Assembly (NCBI GenBank): GCA_021803325.1 | Contig: JAJZLP010000033.1 | Location: forward strand, 1-64,000 | Direction: 5' to 3' | From: Actinomycetes bacterium | GTDB lineage: Bacteria > Actinomycetota > Acidimicrobiia > Acidimicrobiales > UBA8190 | Length of the DNA: 64,000 nt | Part shown: positions 34,943-43,102 of the stretch, one piece after another | Position numbering within the stretch: position 1 is the first letter of the stretch | How the letters are laid out: each line of letters starts with the position of its first letter | Position numbers and translations under genes: made by a program | The notes under the pieces: model-generated | The model's database searches: none | Seen by the model: only the letters and a program-made list of their open reading frames with translations | What the model was told of the DNA's origin: nothing

Positions 34943-35012
34943 GGCTCCTCCTCTGCGAAGCGCACCAACCTGGCGCGCTCCTATCAAGGAGGGGGGTGGT
35001 GGGGTCACGCAT
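34943..35012 (-). promoter_or_regulatory. conserved leader with mini-ORF start (copy 3)
   Basis: Minus strand begins ATGCGTGACCCCACCACC followed by CCCCTCCTTGATAGG, then the GAGGAGG ribosome site of the ArdC gene. The encoded start is Met-Arg-Asp-Pro-Thr-Thr-Pro-Leu-Leu. The 70-nt spacing to the gene start is like copies 1 and 2, but the Arg-rich hairpin is absent here. The frame stays open out of frame into the gene. Confidence 0.6.
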
Positions 35013-35024
35013 CGGCGGCGCTCT

Positions 35025-36674
35025 TTACCCGATCATGCGCTGGTTGGTGTCGAAGCAGGCCAGCTCGCCTGGTGTCATGACATGGGTGACGACGAAGGCG
35101 CGTTCCCCCAAGCGCCAGAGGCCTTCTCCTCGGACGAGGTCGGGGAGCTGGGCCACTTCCGTCGAAGACAACCCAAGCGAGGTGCCGGTCTTGGTGGCCT
35201 CGCCGGACTCCTGGGCGTAGATGATCTTGGTCGAGCAGTCTGCCAGCAGTCCGAGCGCCAGGCCCCGCGCCTCGCTGCCGGCGTCGCCGACCGCGTCGAG
35301 GTCCGAGAGCCGGTGGATCACCATGAGGTTGGCGATCCCGAGCGCACGGCTGAGCTTCCACTGCGACTGCATTCGCCCCAGCAGGGCCGGCTGTGCCAGC
35401 AGCCGCCACGCCTCGTCGTAGATCACCCAGCGCTGCCCGGCGCGCGGGTCCGACAGCGCTGCTTCCATCCAGGAAGACGCACAAGTCATCACCATGCCGA
35501 TCAAGTTGTCGGAGCCGGAGATGCGCGACAGGTCGAGGGACACCATCGGCAGGCTTGGATCGAAGCGGACCGTCGAAGGCCCGTCGAAAAGGCCGCCGAG
35601 GTCGCCGGTCACGGTCCGGGCGAGAGCGTGACCGATCTCCCGGCTGTCGGCAGCGAGCTGGGCCACGCTCGATCCGGCGACGCCTTCGCTCGGGTTGAAC
35701 AGTGCACCCACGATGTGCGGCAGGATCGGCACAGTGTTGTCTCGCACGGCAACGTCGAGAGCGGCGTCGATCGCGGTGTGCTCGACCGCCTGCAACGGGC
35801 GGCCGAGAGCAGCTTCGGCCAGGGCGCCGAGCAGGCAGCGGCGCCGGGTCCGGGTTTCGACGGTCCACTCGGCGTCGGGCATGGTGGCGGGCCGTGGGCC
35901 TTCGTCGAGCGGGTTCAGCCGGGCGGCCAAGCCACCGCCAAGCTCGATGGCAGCCCCGCCGACCGCTTTGGACACGACGGTCCACTCACCTTTCGGATCG
36001 CCGGGGACGTACACCTTGCGCCCGAACGCGATCGACCGGGTCGCGAGCGACTTGGCAAGAGAGCTCTTGCCCCGGCCGATGATCCCGGCGAGCAGGACGT
36101 TCGGGTTGGTGAGCACACCGTGCTCGTAGAGCACCCAGGGATCGAAGCAGAACGCGGCACCCGACCACGAGTCATGTCCGACGAGCACGCCTTCGCTTCC
36201 AAGCCCGGCTTCGGCCAGGAACGGGTACGCCCCGGCGAGCACATCGCTGGTCGCCCGGTGAGGCTTCACCCGCAACGGCCGGAGCGAACGCAGCGCCGCG
36301 GGACCGGCTTCGCCACGTTTCGGCAGGTACGCAGCGGCCTTCGCCTCCGCGGCCACGGCCGCCAGCTCGGCCCGGTGTCGGTCCATGAGCGCTCTGCGCT
36401 GGTCGGTCTCGATGCGCTGAGCGCCACGAGCAGCGTCCTTGCGCTGGCGGCGGGAGGCACCAGCAGGCACGAACAGGGCGGCCCCGATGGCCTTCCCGCC
36501 GTCGAGCAGCGCTGGCGGCGTCGTTCCCCCGACACCTCCTCCTTGTGGTTCTGGCGTCGCGCCCTGCGCTTCTATGCCGTGGACCGCTTCGTCGGCCGAT
36601 GATGCAGAGGGGGGGCTGGGGACACCCCAGGCGACAGGCTCAGCCTTCGATGTACGGCGACGGGATCGGAGCAC
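35025..36674 (-). CDS. VirB4/TraC-like conjugal transfer ATPase of the element
   Basis: Encodes 549 aa from GTG 36674, which shares its G with the upstream TAG (1-nt overlap). A Pro/Arg-rich N-terminal region of about 140 residues precedes the ATPase: GIIGRGKSS near residue 197, VPGDPKGEWTVV, Walker B RWVIYDEAWRLLAQ, and VIHRLSDLDAVGDAGSEARG. It matches the protein of 2200-3621 across the ATPase but has the longer N-terminal part. It drives the type IV secretion machine together with the SCO6880-like product encoded just upstream. Confidence 0.92.
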   Translation of the reverse strand: MLRSRRRTSKAEPVAWGVPSPPSASSADEAVHGIEAQGATPEPQGGGVGGTTPPALLDGGKAIGAALFVPAGASRRQRKDAARGAQRIETDQRRALMDRHRAELAAVAAEAKAAAYLPKRGEAGPAALRSLRPLRVKPHRATSDVLAGAYPFLAEAGLGSEGVLVGHDSWSGAAFCFDPWVLYEHGVLTNPNVLLAGIIGRGKSSLAKSLATRSIAFGRKVYVPGDPKGEWTVVSKAVGGAAIELGGGLAARLNPLDEGPRPATMPDAEWTVETRTRRRCLLGALAEAALGRPLQAVEHTAIDAALDVAVRDNTVPILPHIVGALFNPSEGVAGSSVAQLAADSREIGHALARTVTGDLGGLFDGPSTVRFDPSLPMVSLDLSRISGSDNLIGMVMTCASSWMEAALSDPRAGQRWVIYDEAWRLLAQPALLGRMQSQWKLSRALGIANLMVIHRLSDLDAVGDAGSEARGLALGLLADCSTKIIYAQESGEATKTGTSLGLSSTEVAQLPDLVRGEGLWRLGERAFVVTHVMTPGELACFDTNQRMIG

Positions 36675-38125
36675 TACAGCACCCCCCTCGCGAGTGGCAA
36701 CGCCGCGACGACGAAGCCCTGGGTTTGCCGTCCGTAGAGGAGGCGTGTCTCGCAGGCAGCTTGCGAGGCGGCACGCTCGATCTGAGAGATCGCGGCGGAC
36801 AGCATGTCTTCGGTCGCTGCGGTGACGGAGATGAAGCCGCTGAAGGCAACATCCGCGTGACCCGAGATCAGCGCCCGCTCCCGGTCGAGAAGGTCGTGGT
36901 ACTCCTGAGCGTCGGTGAGGTCTTCGATCTGGCCGATCTTCGCCTTCTGTTGGCTGTCGGAGATCGCTTCGGTTTTCGCGCGGCGGATCGCCTTCAACGC
37001 CTCGGTGGTGCCGAGGGGACGGGCGACGATGGAGATGGTCTTGCGGACCCCTGGCGAGAACACCAGGGGGTGCAAGAAGTGGGGCGGCACGTCGATTCTC
37101 GGCCAGTCATTCACCCACAGAACTGCCGCCCAGGCGGAGTCGGAGCGGAGGCGGTCCCAGTGCTCCGAGATCGCCACCGGCCCCGCGGTCTCCATCTTGG
37201 CTCCCGGTTGGCCCGGAAGGACGTTGCTCGCCGGGTCGTAGGCGGACCGCACGATGGCGGCCAGCTCGGTAGCTGACAGCCAGTGGCCGACCCGTAGCCC
37301 CGAGCTGCGCAGTCCGTGTTCGAGCCCCGCCATGTCTGCTGAGAGCACCGCGGCCGCGCCTTTCATGCCCCGACCGGCGTCTTTGACTGCTCTCGCCGCC
37401 CCTCTCATGTCCAGGGCAATGGTGATGGTCGTGCGGTGCGTCGACGACCCGGTCGTCGACTGCTCCAGCAGCGCCTGGTACTCACCGTCCGCCCAGCCTC
37501 CGTCGTGTGTCCCATAGTGGTCGTACCAGCCGGCCACCCCCGTGCCAGGGTCAGGCACGGTGGCTTCGAGGACCTGTACGACAGCACAGGTGCCGGACTG
37601 GGCTAGCGACGCCAGTGTCCGGCCCCACGCAGACACTCGCTGCGCCTGATCGTCTGGGGCGAGAAGCACGTAGGCGGGGTGCTCGACGCTGAGCACCGCC
37701 GAGATGGTCTGGCGGTGCGGATCGTGGATCATGCAGCATCCCGTCACGGGGTCGTCGTAGAAGCGCAGGGACGCGGCATCGCCGGGAAGGGCGAGAGTCC
37801 CCGCCGGGCGCGGCTTGCTCGGCTTGGCCCGGAACTCGGTCTGGCCGGTTGCCTTCCGACCGGCGTAGTTCCCGGCCACTGGTGCCCATTCGATCGCCGG
37901 GCGGCCCTGTACGGTGACGAAGGCGGACGCCAACAGCGGTGCCCACAGCAGTCCCGAGACAAGAAACCCGATTCCGCCAGCGGACACGAGGCCGAGGATC
38001 ATGACAACGATGCCGGTGGCGATGGTCACGGCCCGGGCAAGTGAGAACCCGAGGATCATGCCACGGGTGGATCGGCGGGCGAAGCGGACCATGCTCGGTC
38101 CTGTAGCGGGAGCGGTCGTGGGCAT
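36674..38125 (-). CDS. SCO6880-like type IV secretion protein of the element
   Basis: Encodes 483 aa; ATG 38125 gives MPTTAPATGPSMVRFARRST, with AAGGA upstream. Two hydrophobic helices (about residues 22-75) anchor the protein, followed by a soluble part. The end (FSGFISVTAATEDMLSAAIS, then LLYGRQTQGFVVAALPLARG) parallels the VirB4 N-terminal domain just before its ATPase. Together with the next gene it probably forms a two-polypeptide VirB4. No nucleotide-binding motif is seen in this half. Confidence 0.8.
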   Translation of the reverse strand: MPTTAPATGPSMVRFARRSTRGMILGFSLARAVTIATGIVVMILGLVSAGGIGFLVSGLLWAPLLASAFVTVQGRPAIEWAPVAGNYAGRKATGQTEFRAKPSKPRPAGTLALPGDAASLRFYDDPVTGCCMIHDPHRQTISAVLSVEHPAYVLLAPDDQAQRVSAWGRTLASLAQSGTCAVVQVLEATVPDPGTGVAGWYDHYGTHDGGWADGEYQALLEQSTTGSSTHRTTITIALDMRGAARAVKDAGRGMKGAAAVLSADMAGLEHGLRSSGLRVGHWLSATELAAIVRSAYDPASNVLPGQPGAKMETAGPVAISEHWDRLRSDSAWAAVLWVNDWPRIDVPPHFLHPLVFSPGVRKTISIVARPLGTTEALKAIRRAKTEAISDSQQKAKIGQIEDLTDAQEYHDLLDRERALISGHADVAFSGFISVTAATEDMLSAAISQIERAASQAACETRLLYGRQTQGFVVAALPLARGVL

Positions 38126-38147
38126 GGGAGACGATCCTTCCGGGTGG

Positions 38148-39488
38148 CTAGTTCGACTTGGGCGGTATGGGTCCGGGGCCAGGCGACGGGCTCGATGGCG
38201 GCATGGGCCGAGAGGGAGGAGCCCCAGAAGGGCGATCTGATGACGGTGCGGCATGGGGCGTCGAGCCGTTGCCGTTCATGTGGGCAGTCCCGTTCTCCAC
38301 GCCGCTGGTGGCGGCGGACTTCGCCGTCGAGCCAGCAGCCGCGCCAGCTGCGAACCCGCCAGCAGCACCGCCCGTCGCCGCGGTAGCACCAGCGGCACCG
38401 GCGGCGGCACCACCATTGGCGGCAGCAGCAGGCCCAGCAGGGCCGGTCTGGCCGCCGGGCCCGCCACGGGGCGGGCCGGTTGGCCTGGGAGCACCCGAGC
38501 CACCAGCTCCACCGCCACGGCTGGTCGGCATCATGTTGGACAGCTTCTGGGGTGCGCCGATCGCGGTCGTGGCGCCGGCTGTCGCCGAGGTTGCATGCGC
38601 GTGGAGCTGGGCCATGTGGTCGCCTGCGAAGTGGACGGTCTTGAGTGCGACCCACGGGGCGAAGGCGGCGAGGAGGAGGACCACGCCGCCAGCAGCGACC
38701 TGGGTGACCGCTTGCGTGCCGGTTGGGTTCCCCCCAGCTACACCACCGGCGCCGACCGCGCCGAGGTTCTCGGTCAGCATGTAGTAGCCGACCAGCAGCA
38801 TGATCACCAGGATCAGCTTCGAGGCGATCAGCGCCGCCATGCCCTCGATCCACTTCTTCACCCACCCCGTCGAGACGTTCGCGAGCGAGCCGGCGAACGC
38901 GGCGGGGGCGAACACCGCGGCGACAACGATCAGGAGCTTGCGGATCATGAGCGCCGCCCAGATGAACACGATGGCGCCGATCACGATCAGCGCGAGGACG
39001 AGCATGGCGGCTGGATTGGTGAGGGAGGTGATCGCGCCTGTGACCATGATGCCCTGGCCGAGATGGCTGATGCTGCCCCCTGTCGCCGCCTGTACGACGC
39101 CGTTGCTGAGCGCGTCGACCGCGTTCAACAGCAGGTTCGTGACCGCGATGGCGGCAGCACCGCCGAGGAAGGCGATCAGGAGGCCTTTCCCGGCGCGAGC
39201 GAGGCCAGCCGTGTCCCTGCGCAGGACCGAGGTGATGATCTGCACGACGAACAGGCCCATGCCGACCACGACCGCGATGCCCATCACGATCGCCAGCAGC
39301 CGGTCGAACCCAGGACCGCCGAGGCTCACAGCCGTCGAGGAACCGATCTGCTGCCACAGCCACGTCGACGCCTTCCCAGCCGCGCTGGCGAAGTCCTTTG
39401 CAATGGACTGGAACGCGTCGCCGGCGAGGCTCTTCGCCGCGCTGCCGAGCGCACCGGTGAGCCAGCTCCAAGGATTCAGGGAGGGCAT
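38148..39488 (-). CDS. TrbL/VirB6-like polytopic conjugation protein
   Basis: Encodes 446 aa; ATG 39488 shares its A with the upstream TGA. About six transmembrane helices lie in residues 60-290 (for example LLAIVMGIAVVVGMGLFVVQ, AMLVLALIVIGAIVFIWAAL, LILVIMLLVGYYML). The last 110 residues are Gly/Ala/Pro-rich and low in complexity, like the fragment at 1-549. Position and topology fit the inner-membrane channel component VirB6/TrbL; sequence alone is not diagnostic. Confidence 0.75.
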   Translation of the reverse strand: MPSLNPWSWLTGALGSAAKSLAGDAFQSIAKDFASAAGKASTWLWQQIGSSTAVSLGGPGFDRLLAIVMGIAVVVGMGLFVVQIITSVLRRDTAGLARAGKGLLIAFLGGAAAIAVTNLLLNAVDALSNGVVQAATGGSISHLGQGIMVTGAITSLTNPAAMLVLALIVIGAIVFIWAALMIRKLLIVVAAVFAPAAFAGSLANVSTGWVKKWIEGMAALIASKLILVIMLLVGYYMLTENLGAVGAGGVAGGNPTGTQAVTQVAAGGVVLLLAAFAPWVALKTVHFAGDHMAQLHAHATSATAGATTAIGAPQKLSNMMPTSRGGGAGGSGAPRPTGPPRGGPGGQTGPAGPAAAANGGAAAGAAGATAATGGAAGGFAAGAAAGSTAKSAATSGVENGTAHMNGNGSTPHAAPSSDRPSGAPPSRPMPPSSPSPGPGPIPPKSN

Positions 39489-40303
39489 CAGCCCACCGTC
39501 CAGCTGTTGAGCGACATGGCCCCATAGCCGTTGTGGTACTCGGCCGTGCCGAGACCGAGTTGCAAGGAGAACGGCTTGATCGCTGGAGGCCGACCCGGTT
39601 GGGTGACGGTCAGGTTGCCGGTCACGTCGAGGCAGTCCATGCGGAGGTCGGGTGGCTGCCAGCCTGCGGCGAGCGCCTGCGTCCAGATCGGGCACGTCGT
39701 CATGCTCACGCCCGAAGCGGACCACGTGACGCCGGATGCCGCGTTCGCTGTCCACGCTTTTGCACTCGGGACGGGGCTACCCGAGCTGGCAAGGTCTGCG
39801 TAGAGGAACTTGGCTGCGGCCGATGCAGGAGTGCCCGGCATCGTTTCTGGCGATGTTTCGGACACCGCCCACGACAGCAGAGAGGGGCGAGCCTGCTTGG
39901 CGAAGTCGATGGTCAGCAGCTCGGTCACGAACGCGGTGGCATAGGCGTCCGGGTTCTGCCGGGTGGCACGCGGGATCGCCGGGAACTGCGCGGAGGGGGT
40001 GGGCGCAGGCAATGCCATGGCTTCTATCGCCGCCCAGGCAGCCGAGTTGCCGGCGGCAGCCTGGGCGATCTTGGCGTTGTCGGCTTGTTGCTGGGCCAAG
40101 CTGATACCGCTGTTGCCCCCGCTCGGCGGGTTGTAGACGGGGCGGAGCGGGTGCGAGCGGTGAGCAGGCCGATTGGCGGTGGAGGCTGGTCGGCCAGCCG
40201 CGTCACGGGCGTGACCGCTGAAGGCACCACTTGCGACCGCCACGACGCCAGCGACGGCGATCGCAGCCACCACGGCGGCGAGCCACTTCCGGTTGTTGTG
40301 CAT
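39488..40303 (-). CDS. membrane-anchored conjugation protein (VirB8-position)
   Basis: Encodes 271 aa. The second of two tandem ATGs is preferred by spacing to GAGG. One transmembrane helix (about residues 7-27) is followed by a low-complexity linker and an extracytoplasmic domain of about 200 residues with two Cys (in TTCPIWTQ and RMDCLDVTG) that could form a disulphide. The architecture, N-terminal anchor plus a compact domain, is that of VirB8/TcpC-type proteins, but no motif confirms it. Confidence 0.55.
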   Translation of the reverse strand: MHNNRKWLAAVVAAIAVAGVVAVASGAFSGHARDAAGRPASTANRPAHRSHPLRPVYNPPSGGNSGISLAQQQADNAKIAQAAAGNSAAWAAIEAMALPAPTPSAQFPAIPRATRQNPDAYATAFVTELLTIDFAKQARPSLLSWAVSETSPETMPGTPASAAAKFLYADLASSGSPVPSAKAWTANAASGVTWSASGVSMTTCPIWTQALAAGWQPPDLRMDCLDVTGNLTVTQPGRPPAIKPFSLQLGLGTAEYHNGYGAMSLNSWTVG

Positions 40304-40330
40304 CATGTGACCTCGATCCAGAGTCGGCGG

Positions 40331-40618
40331 TTAGAGGGTGTGGCCGGCGGCGACGAAGAAGTTGATGAGCACGTCGGCGCCGCCTATGAGGAGGGCGGCG
40401 ATGAAGCTGGCGAGGACGCCGGTCTTGCCCTTGGAGCTGTGGTTCGGGTTGCCCGAGTGGTGCCCGAGTGCCCACACGATGGCGGACACGATGAGCCCGG
40501 CGATCGCGGCGACGAGGCCGATCGTGAGCAGGCCGCCGACGATCGTCTCCAGCTCGGAGATGCCGGGCAGACCACTCGTGTTCGGGCTGATGTTGACTGC
40601 GAGGAGCGGGACATACAT
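40331..40618 (-). CDS. DUF6112-like small two-helix membrane protein
   Basis: Encodes 95 aa from ATG 40618. Two transmembrane helices (IVGGLLTIGLVAAIAGLIVS and VLASFIAALLIGGADVLINF) flank ALGHHSGNPNHSSKGKTG, a pattern I know from DUF6112 proteins of actinobacterial conjugative elements. Size and topology resemble VirB2 pilins or VirB3, but function is unknown. It sits between the NlpC/P60 gene and the VirB8-position gene. Confidence 0.7.
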   Translation of the reverse strand: MYVPLLAVNISPNTSGLPGISELETIVGGLLTIGLVAAIAGLIVSAIVWALGHHSGNPNHSSKGKTGVLASFIAALLIGGADVLINFFVAAGHTL

Positions 40619-40687
40619 GGCATGTGCCTTTCTCTTTCGCGGCCCGCACGGTGCGGGCCGTCTATCTGTTGGTGGATAGATCAACCG

Positions 40688-41725
40688 CTAGCCGGCGCCT
40701 GGGTTCACGACGCCGTCGAGGCCGCCGGAGACGAAGGTCTGCCACGACTGGACGACGGTGCCGACCTGTGGATCGACGGCGGACTCGACCAGGCCGTCGC
40801 CGAGGTAGATGCCGACGTGGCCGGGCAGACCCGGGCCGGGTGAGTCGGAGCCGGGGGTGAGCACCAGGTCGCCGGGTGCGATAGCGGCTGGCGACACGGC
40901 GAGCCCTTCGTGCATCTGGGAGACCGTGTAGTGATCGAGGCTGACCCCAGCCTGCTTCCAGGCCATCATCGTCAGCCCCGAGCAGTCGAAGGATGTTGGC
41001 CCGGCTGCCCCCCACACGTACGGGGAGCCGAGCTTGCTGAGCGCATAGGTGAGCACCAGGCGCTCGGCGGTCGTCGCCGACGTGGGGATGCTGTACCCGG
41101 TCGGGAGGCCATAAGCGCTGGCGGGGCCGACCATGCCGCCCGCAGGCCCGCCGCCGCACCCGCCGGCTGTGAAGCTGCCGGTGATCGAGGTGAGGACCGC
41201 TCCTGCTGCCAGCCAGTTCTTCGCGTAGTTCAAGCCATCGGAGAAGGCCGAGCGCTGGACTGCCTGTGCAGCCAGCCACGGCGCCATTGCCTGCCAGCCG
41301 GGGAGGTTGATCAGGTGCTGCACGAACATGGCCGTGGCGTCGGCCGGGTTCAGCTCCTGGGCGGCGGTCCCCCACCCGGCTACGCTTCGTTGCTGGAACA
41401 GGCCGAGCGAGCCGTCGTTTCCTGCTCTGGGGCCGTCGTTGTGCAGGTCGCTCTCGGTGAGCGCGACCATGAGGGCGATCTGCTCAGCCTGAGCACTCTC
41501 CCCTGATGCGGCGGCGGCTGTGCTGACGACGATCGAAGCGTTCGACGACTGTGCCGCGTCGAGGGTCGGGATCGGTCCGCCAAGCGTGGCGCACTGTGCC
41601 TGGCTGACCAGGGCGACCAGCGTCGCCTGCTGGTCGGCGGCACCACCCGTCCCGCCGGCCAGCACGGCGAGTCCGAGGACGAACGTGACACCGAGCGCCC
41701 CAGCGGCGAGCAAGAGCACTTTCAC
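40688..41725 (-). CDS. NlpC/P60 peptidoglycan hydrolase with transglycosylase-like N-terminal domain
   Basis: Encodes 345 aa. N-terminal membrane anchor or signal (residues 2-25). Residues about 75-180 look like a lysozyme-type domain (IALMVALTESDLHNDG, GSLGLFQQRSVAGWGTA). The C-terminal NlpC/P60 domain has Cys in TSFDCSGLTMMAWK (near residue 247), His in GHVGIYLGDG (near 303) and follows ALSKLGSPYVWGAAGP. Such bifunctional enzymes open the cell wall for the conjugation channel (VirB1/Tcp-G role). Its start overlaps the WhiB gene's end by 4 nt. Confidence 0.9.
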   Translation of the reverse strand: MKVLLLAAGALGVTFVLGLAVLAGGTGGAADQQATLVALVSQAQCATLGGPIPTLDAAQSSNASIVVSTAAAASGESAQAEQIALMVALTESDLHNDGPRAGNDGSLGLFQQRSVAGWGTAAQELNPADATAMFVQHLINLPGWQAMAPWLAAQAVQRSAFSDGLNYAKNWLAAGAVLTSITGSFTAGGCGGGPAGGMVGPASAYGLPTGYSIPTSATTAERLVLTYALSKLGSPYVWGAAGPTSFDCSGLTMMAWKQAGVSLDHYTVSQMHEGLAVSPAAIAPGDLVLTPGSDSPGPGLPGHVGIYLGDGLVESAVDPQVGTVVQSWQTFVSGGLDGVVNPGAG

Positions 41726-41970
41726 GCTGCCTCCCCTCTCTGCTTGCGGCGCAGTACGCGGCGTTCACGAGGGGTCAGCCCGCCCCAGATGCCGTGCTCC
41801 TCGGCCATCCCTGCGGCCAGGCACGCCTCACGGACGGGACAGTCCGCACAGATCGCCCTCGCCTGCTCCAAGCGCTGCGCGTCCGGTCGGGTCGGATCGG
41901 GGAAGAACAGGTCGACCGGCGCGCCGGCACAGGCGGTCCGGCGGTACAAGGTGTCGTCGCGATCAGCCAT
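41722..41970 (-). CDS. WhiB-family iron-sulfur transcription factor
   Basis: Encodes 82 aa. Four iron-sulfur Cys: Cys14, Cys41, Cys44 and Cys50 (ARAICADCPVREACLAAG), then GIWGGLTPRERR, the WhiB turn and basic tail. ATG 41970 is the second base-step of a TGATG overlap with the 10-codon leader ORF that precedes it (41970-42002). WhiB proteins act with sigma factors as redox- or NO-responsive regulators. Here one heads the cell-wall hydrolase and secretion genes and probably controls transfer (inference). Confidence 0.92.
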   Translation of the reverse strand: MADRDDTLYRRTACAGAPVDLFFPDPTRPDAQRLEQARAICADCPVREACLAAGMAEEHGIWGGLTPRERRVLRRKQRGEAA

Positions 41971-42002
41971 CACCCACCAAGGGGGGTGATGGGGTCACCC
42001 AT
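41970..42002 (-). promoter_or_regulatory. 10-codon leader ORF coupled to whiB (conserved leader copy 4)
   Basis: The minus strand encodes Met-Gly-Asp-Pro-Ile-Thr-Pro-Leu-Gly-Gly-stop; the stop TGA shares its A with the WhiB ATG. This is the only copy with a closed, very short reading frame directly coupled to the gene, so WhiB synthesis would depend on translating the leader. The DNA block GGGGTCAC-CCAT is shared with the other copies. Confidence 0.65.
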
Positions 42003-42045
42003 TCGTTCGTGCACGGCTCCGAAGGGTTGCAGGGGGGTGTGACTC

Positions 42046-42999
42046 TCACATGTCGGCCGCCGGTGCTGTCGACGCCACGGCCGTCAGCGGGTACGGATGT
42101 TGGGGCCGGCCGGCAAGGACCCGCAGGTGACGGGACCACCATTCACGCGCCTCGGCGGGCGGCTCGGAGGGTTCCGTGCCTCGCGCCCAGCACAGCAGGG
42201 CGACGATGGTCCAGTAGCCCATGCCCTGCTGCCATGCTCGCTTTGTCGGGCAGCGACGCGAGCCGGGCGGACCGGCGAGGAGCAGGACCATCTCGCGATC
42301 GACGAGCCGAGCCGACAGGCGCTGCCTGGGGGACAAGGACCGGCTCGGTGGGATCGGAACGATCTGCGCGCCAGCCGGGGGGTGGGCAAGGAGATCGATG
42401 TACCAATCCAAGAACAGCGAGATGCTGGCTTCAATGTCGAGGCGGGTCGCCAGAGGGAGCCGAACCTCCAGGTCCGCGAAGTCCAGCATCCACTCAAGGG
42501 CCGCGGCTGCATGTGACGGCGCGGCGGGGGGTGATGGCGGAGGCTCGATAGCACGCAGCGTCGCAGGGTCCACCGGCACCACCCGCGACCGCGTTGTCGC
42601 GGCACGACCCCGCCGGGACCGAGACCGGCGGATCTCGTCGAGGACGTAGACTGCCGCAGCGGCGAGGTCGGCGGGTTGCGTTGCCTGCACCTGGCGGGCT
42701 GCGGCCAGAGCGCCAGCCATGGCGCGCAAGGATCCTGGCCAGATCGAGCGAACCCAGACCAGCAGCCGCGCCACCTCCGGCCTCTCGATCACCGCCGCGC
42801 CGGCCATGCCCCGCTCGGCGGCGGAGCGGGACACACGTTGCGATGCCTGCGGAGCACGCAAGATCGCGACCCACTGATTCGACGTCCAGTCTGGCAGCGG
42901 AGCGGACGCTACGAGCGAGGCGAGCAGAGAGGGGAGGGGAGGCTGTGAAGGGGAGCAACCTCGGCTCGATTCGTCCTTTCTGGCGATGTGTTGAGCCAT
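42046..42999 (-). CDS. unknown protein at the head of the transfer operon
   Basis: Encodes 317 aa, rich in Ala, Arg, Pro and Trp, with no signal peptide and no clear membrane segment. A central basic linker (RRSRSRRGRAATTRSR) separates two helical regions; the C-terminal half has LDIEASISLFLDWYIDLLAH and YWTIVALLCWARG. I do not recognise the family. It is divergent from the regulator at 43103 and is the first gene upstream of the whiB leader. Confidence 0.6.
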   Translation of the reverse strand: MAQHIARKDESSRGCSPSQPPLPSLLASLVASAPLPDWTSNQWVAILRAPQASQRVSRSAAERGMAGAAVIERPEVARLLVWVRSIWPGSLRAMAGALAAARQVQATQPADLAAAAVYVLDEIRRSRSRRGRAATTRSRVVPVDPATLRAIEPPPSPPAAPSHAAAALEWMLDFADLEVRLPLATRLDIEASISLFLDWYIDLLAHPPAGAQIVPIPPSRSLSPRQRLSARLVDREMVLLLAGPPGSRRCPTKRAWQQGMGYWTIVALLCWARGTEPSEPPAEAREWWSRHLRVLAGRPQHPYPLTAVASTAPAADM

Positions 43000-43046
43000 G
43001 CCTTGACCGTCCGGCCGGCGGGCATGACATCGGAATGACGCGGCGC

Positions 43047-43102
43047 GGCCATCTACCGGCCATCTACCGGTCCCTCAACTTCGGGTCGCTAGGATCGGGG
43101 CA
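43047..43102 (+). promoter_or_regulatory. regulator promoter with 11-bp direct repeat
   Basis: GGCCATCTACC occurs twice in tandem (43047-43057, 43058-43068). The -10-like TAGGAT (43090-43095) ends 7 nt before GTG 43103, so the message is probably leaderless, and the repeats overlap the -35 position. They are candidate binding sites for autoregulation or for control of the divergent 42999 gene. Confidence 0.5.

Noticed and set aside
36595-36640. Sixth copy of the Met-x-Asp-Pro leader near the VirB4 gene
   Set aside because: The minus strand reads GTG-TCC-CCA-GCC-CCC, only partly similar, and lies inside the VirB4 coding frame.
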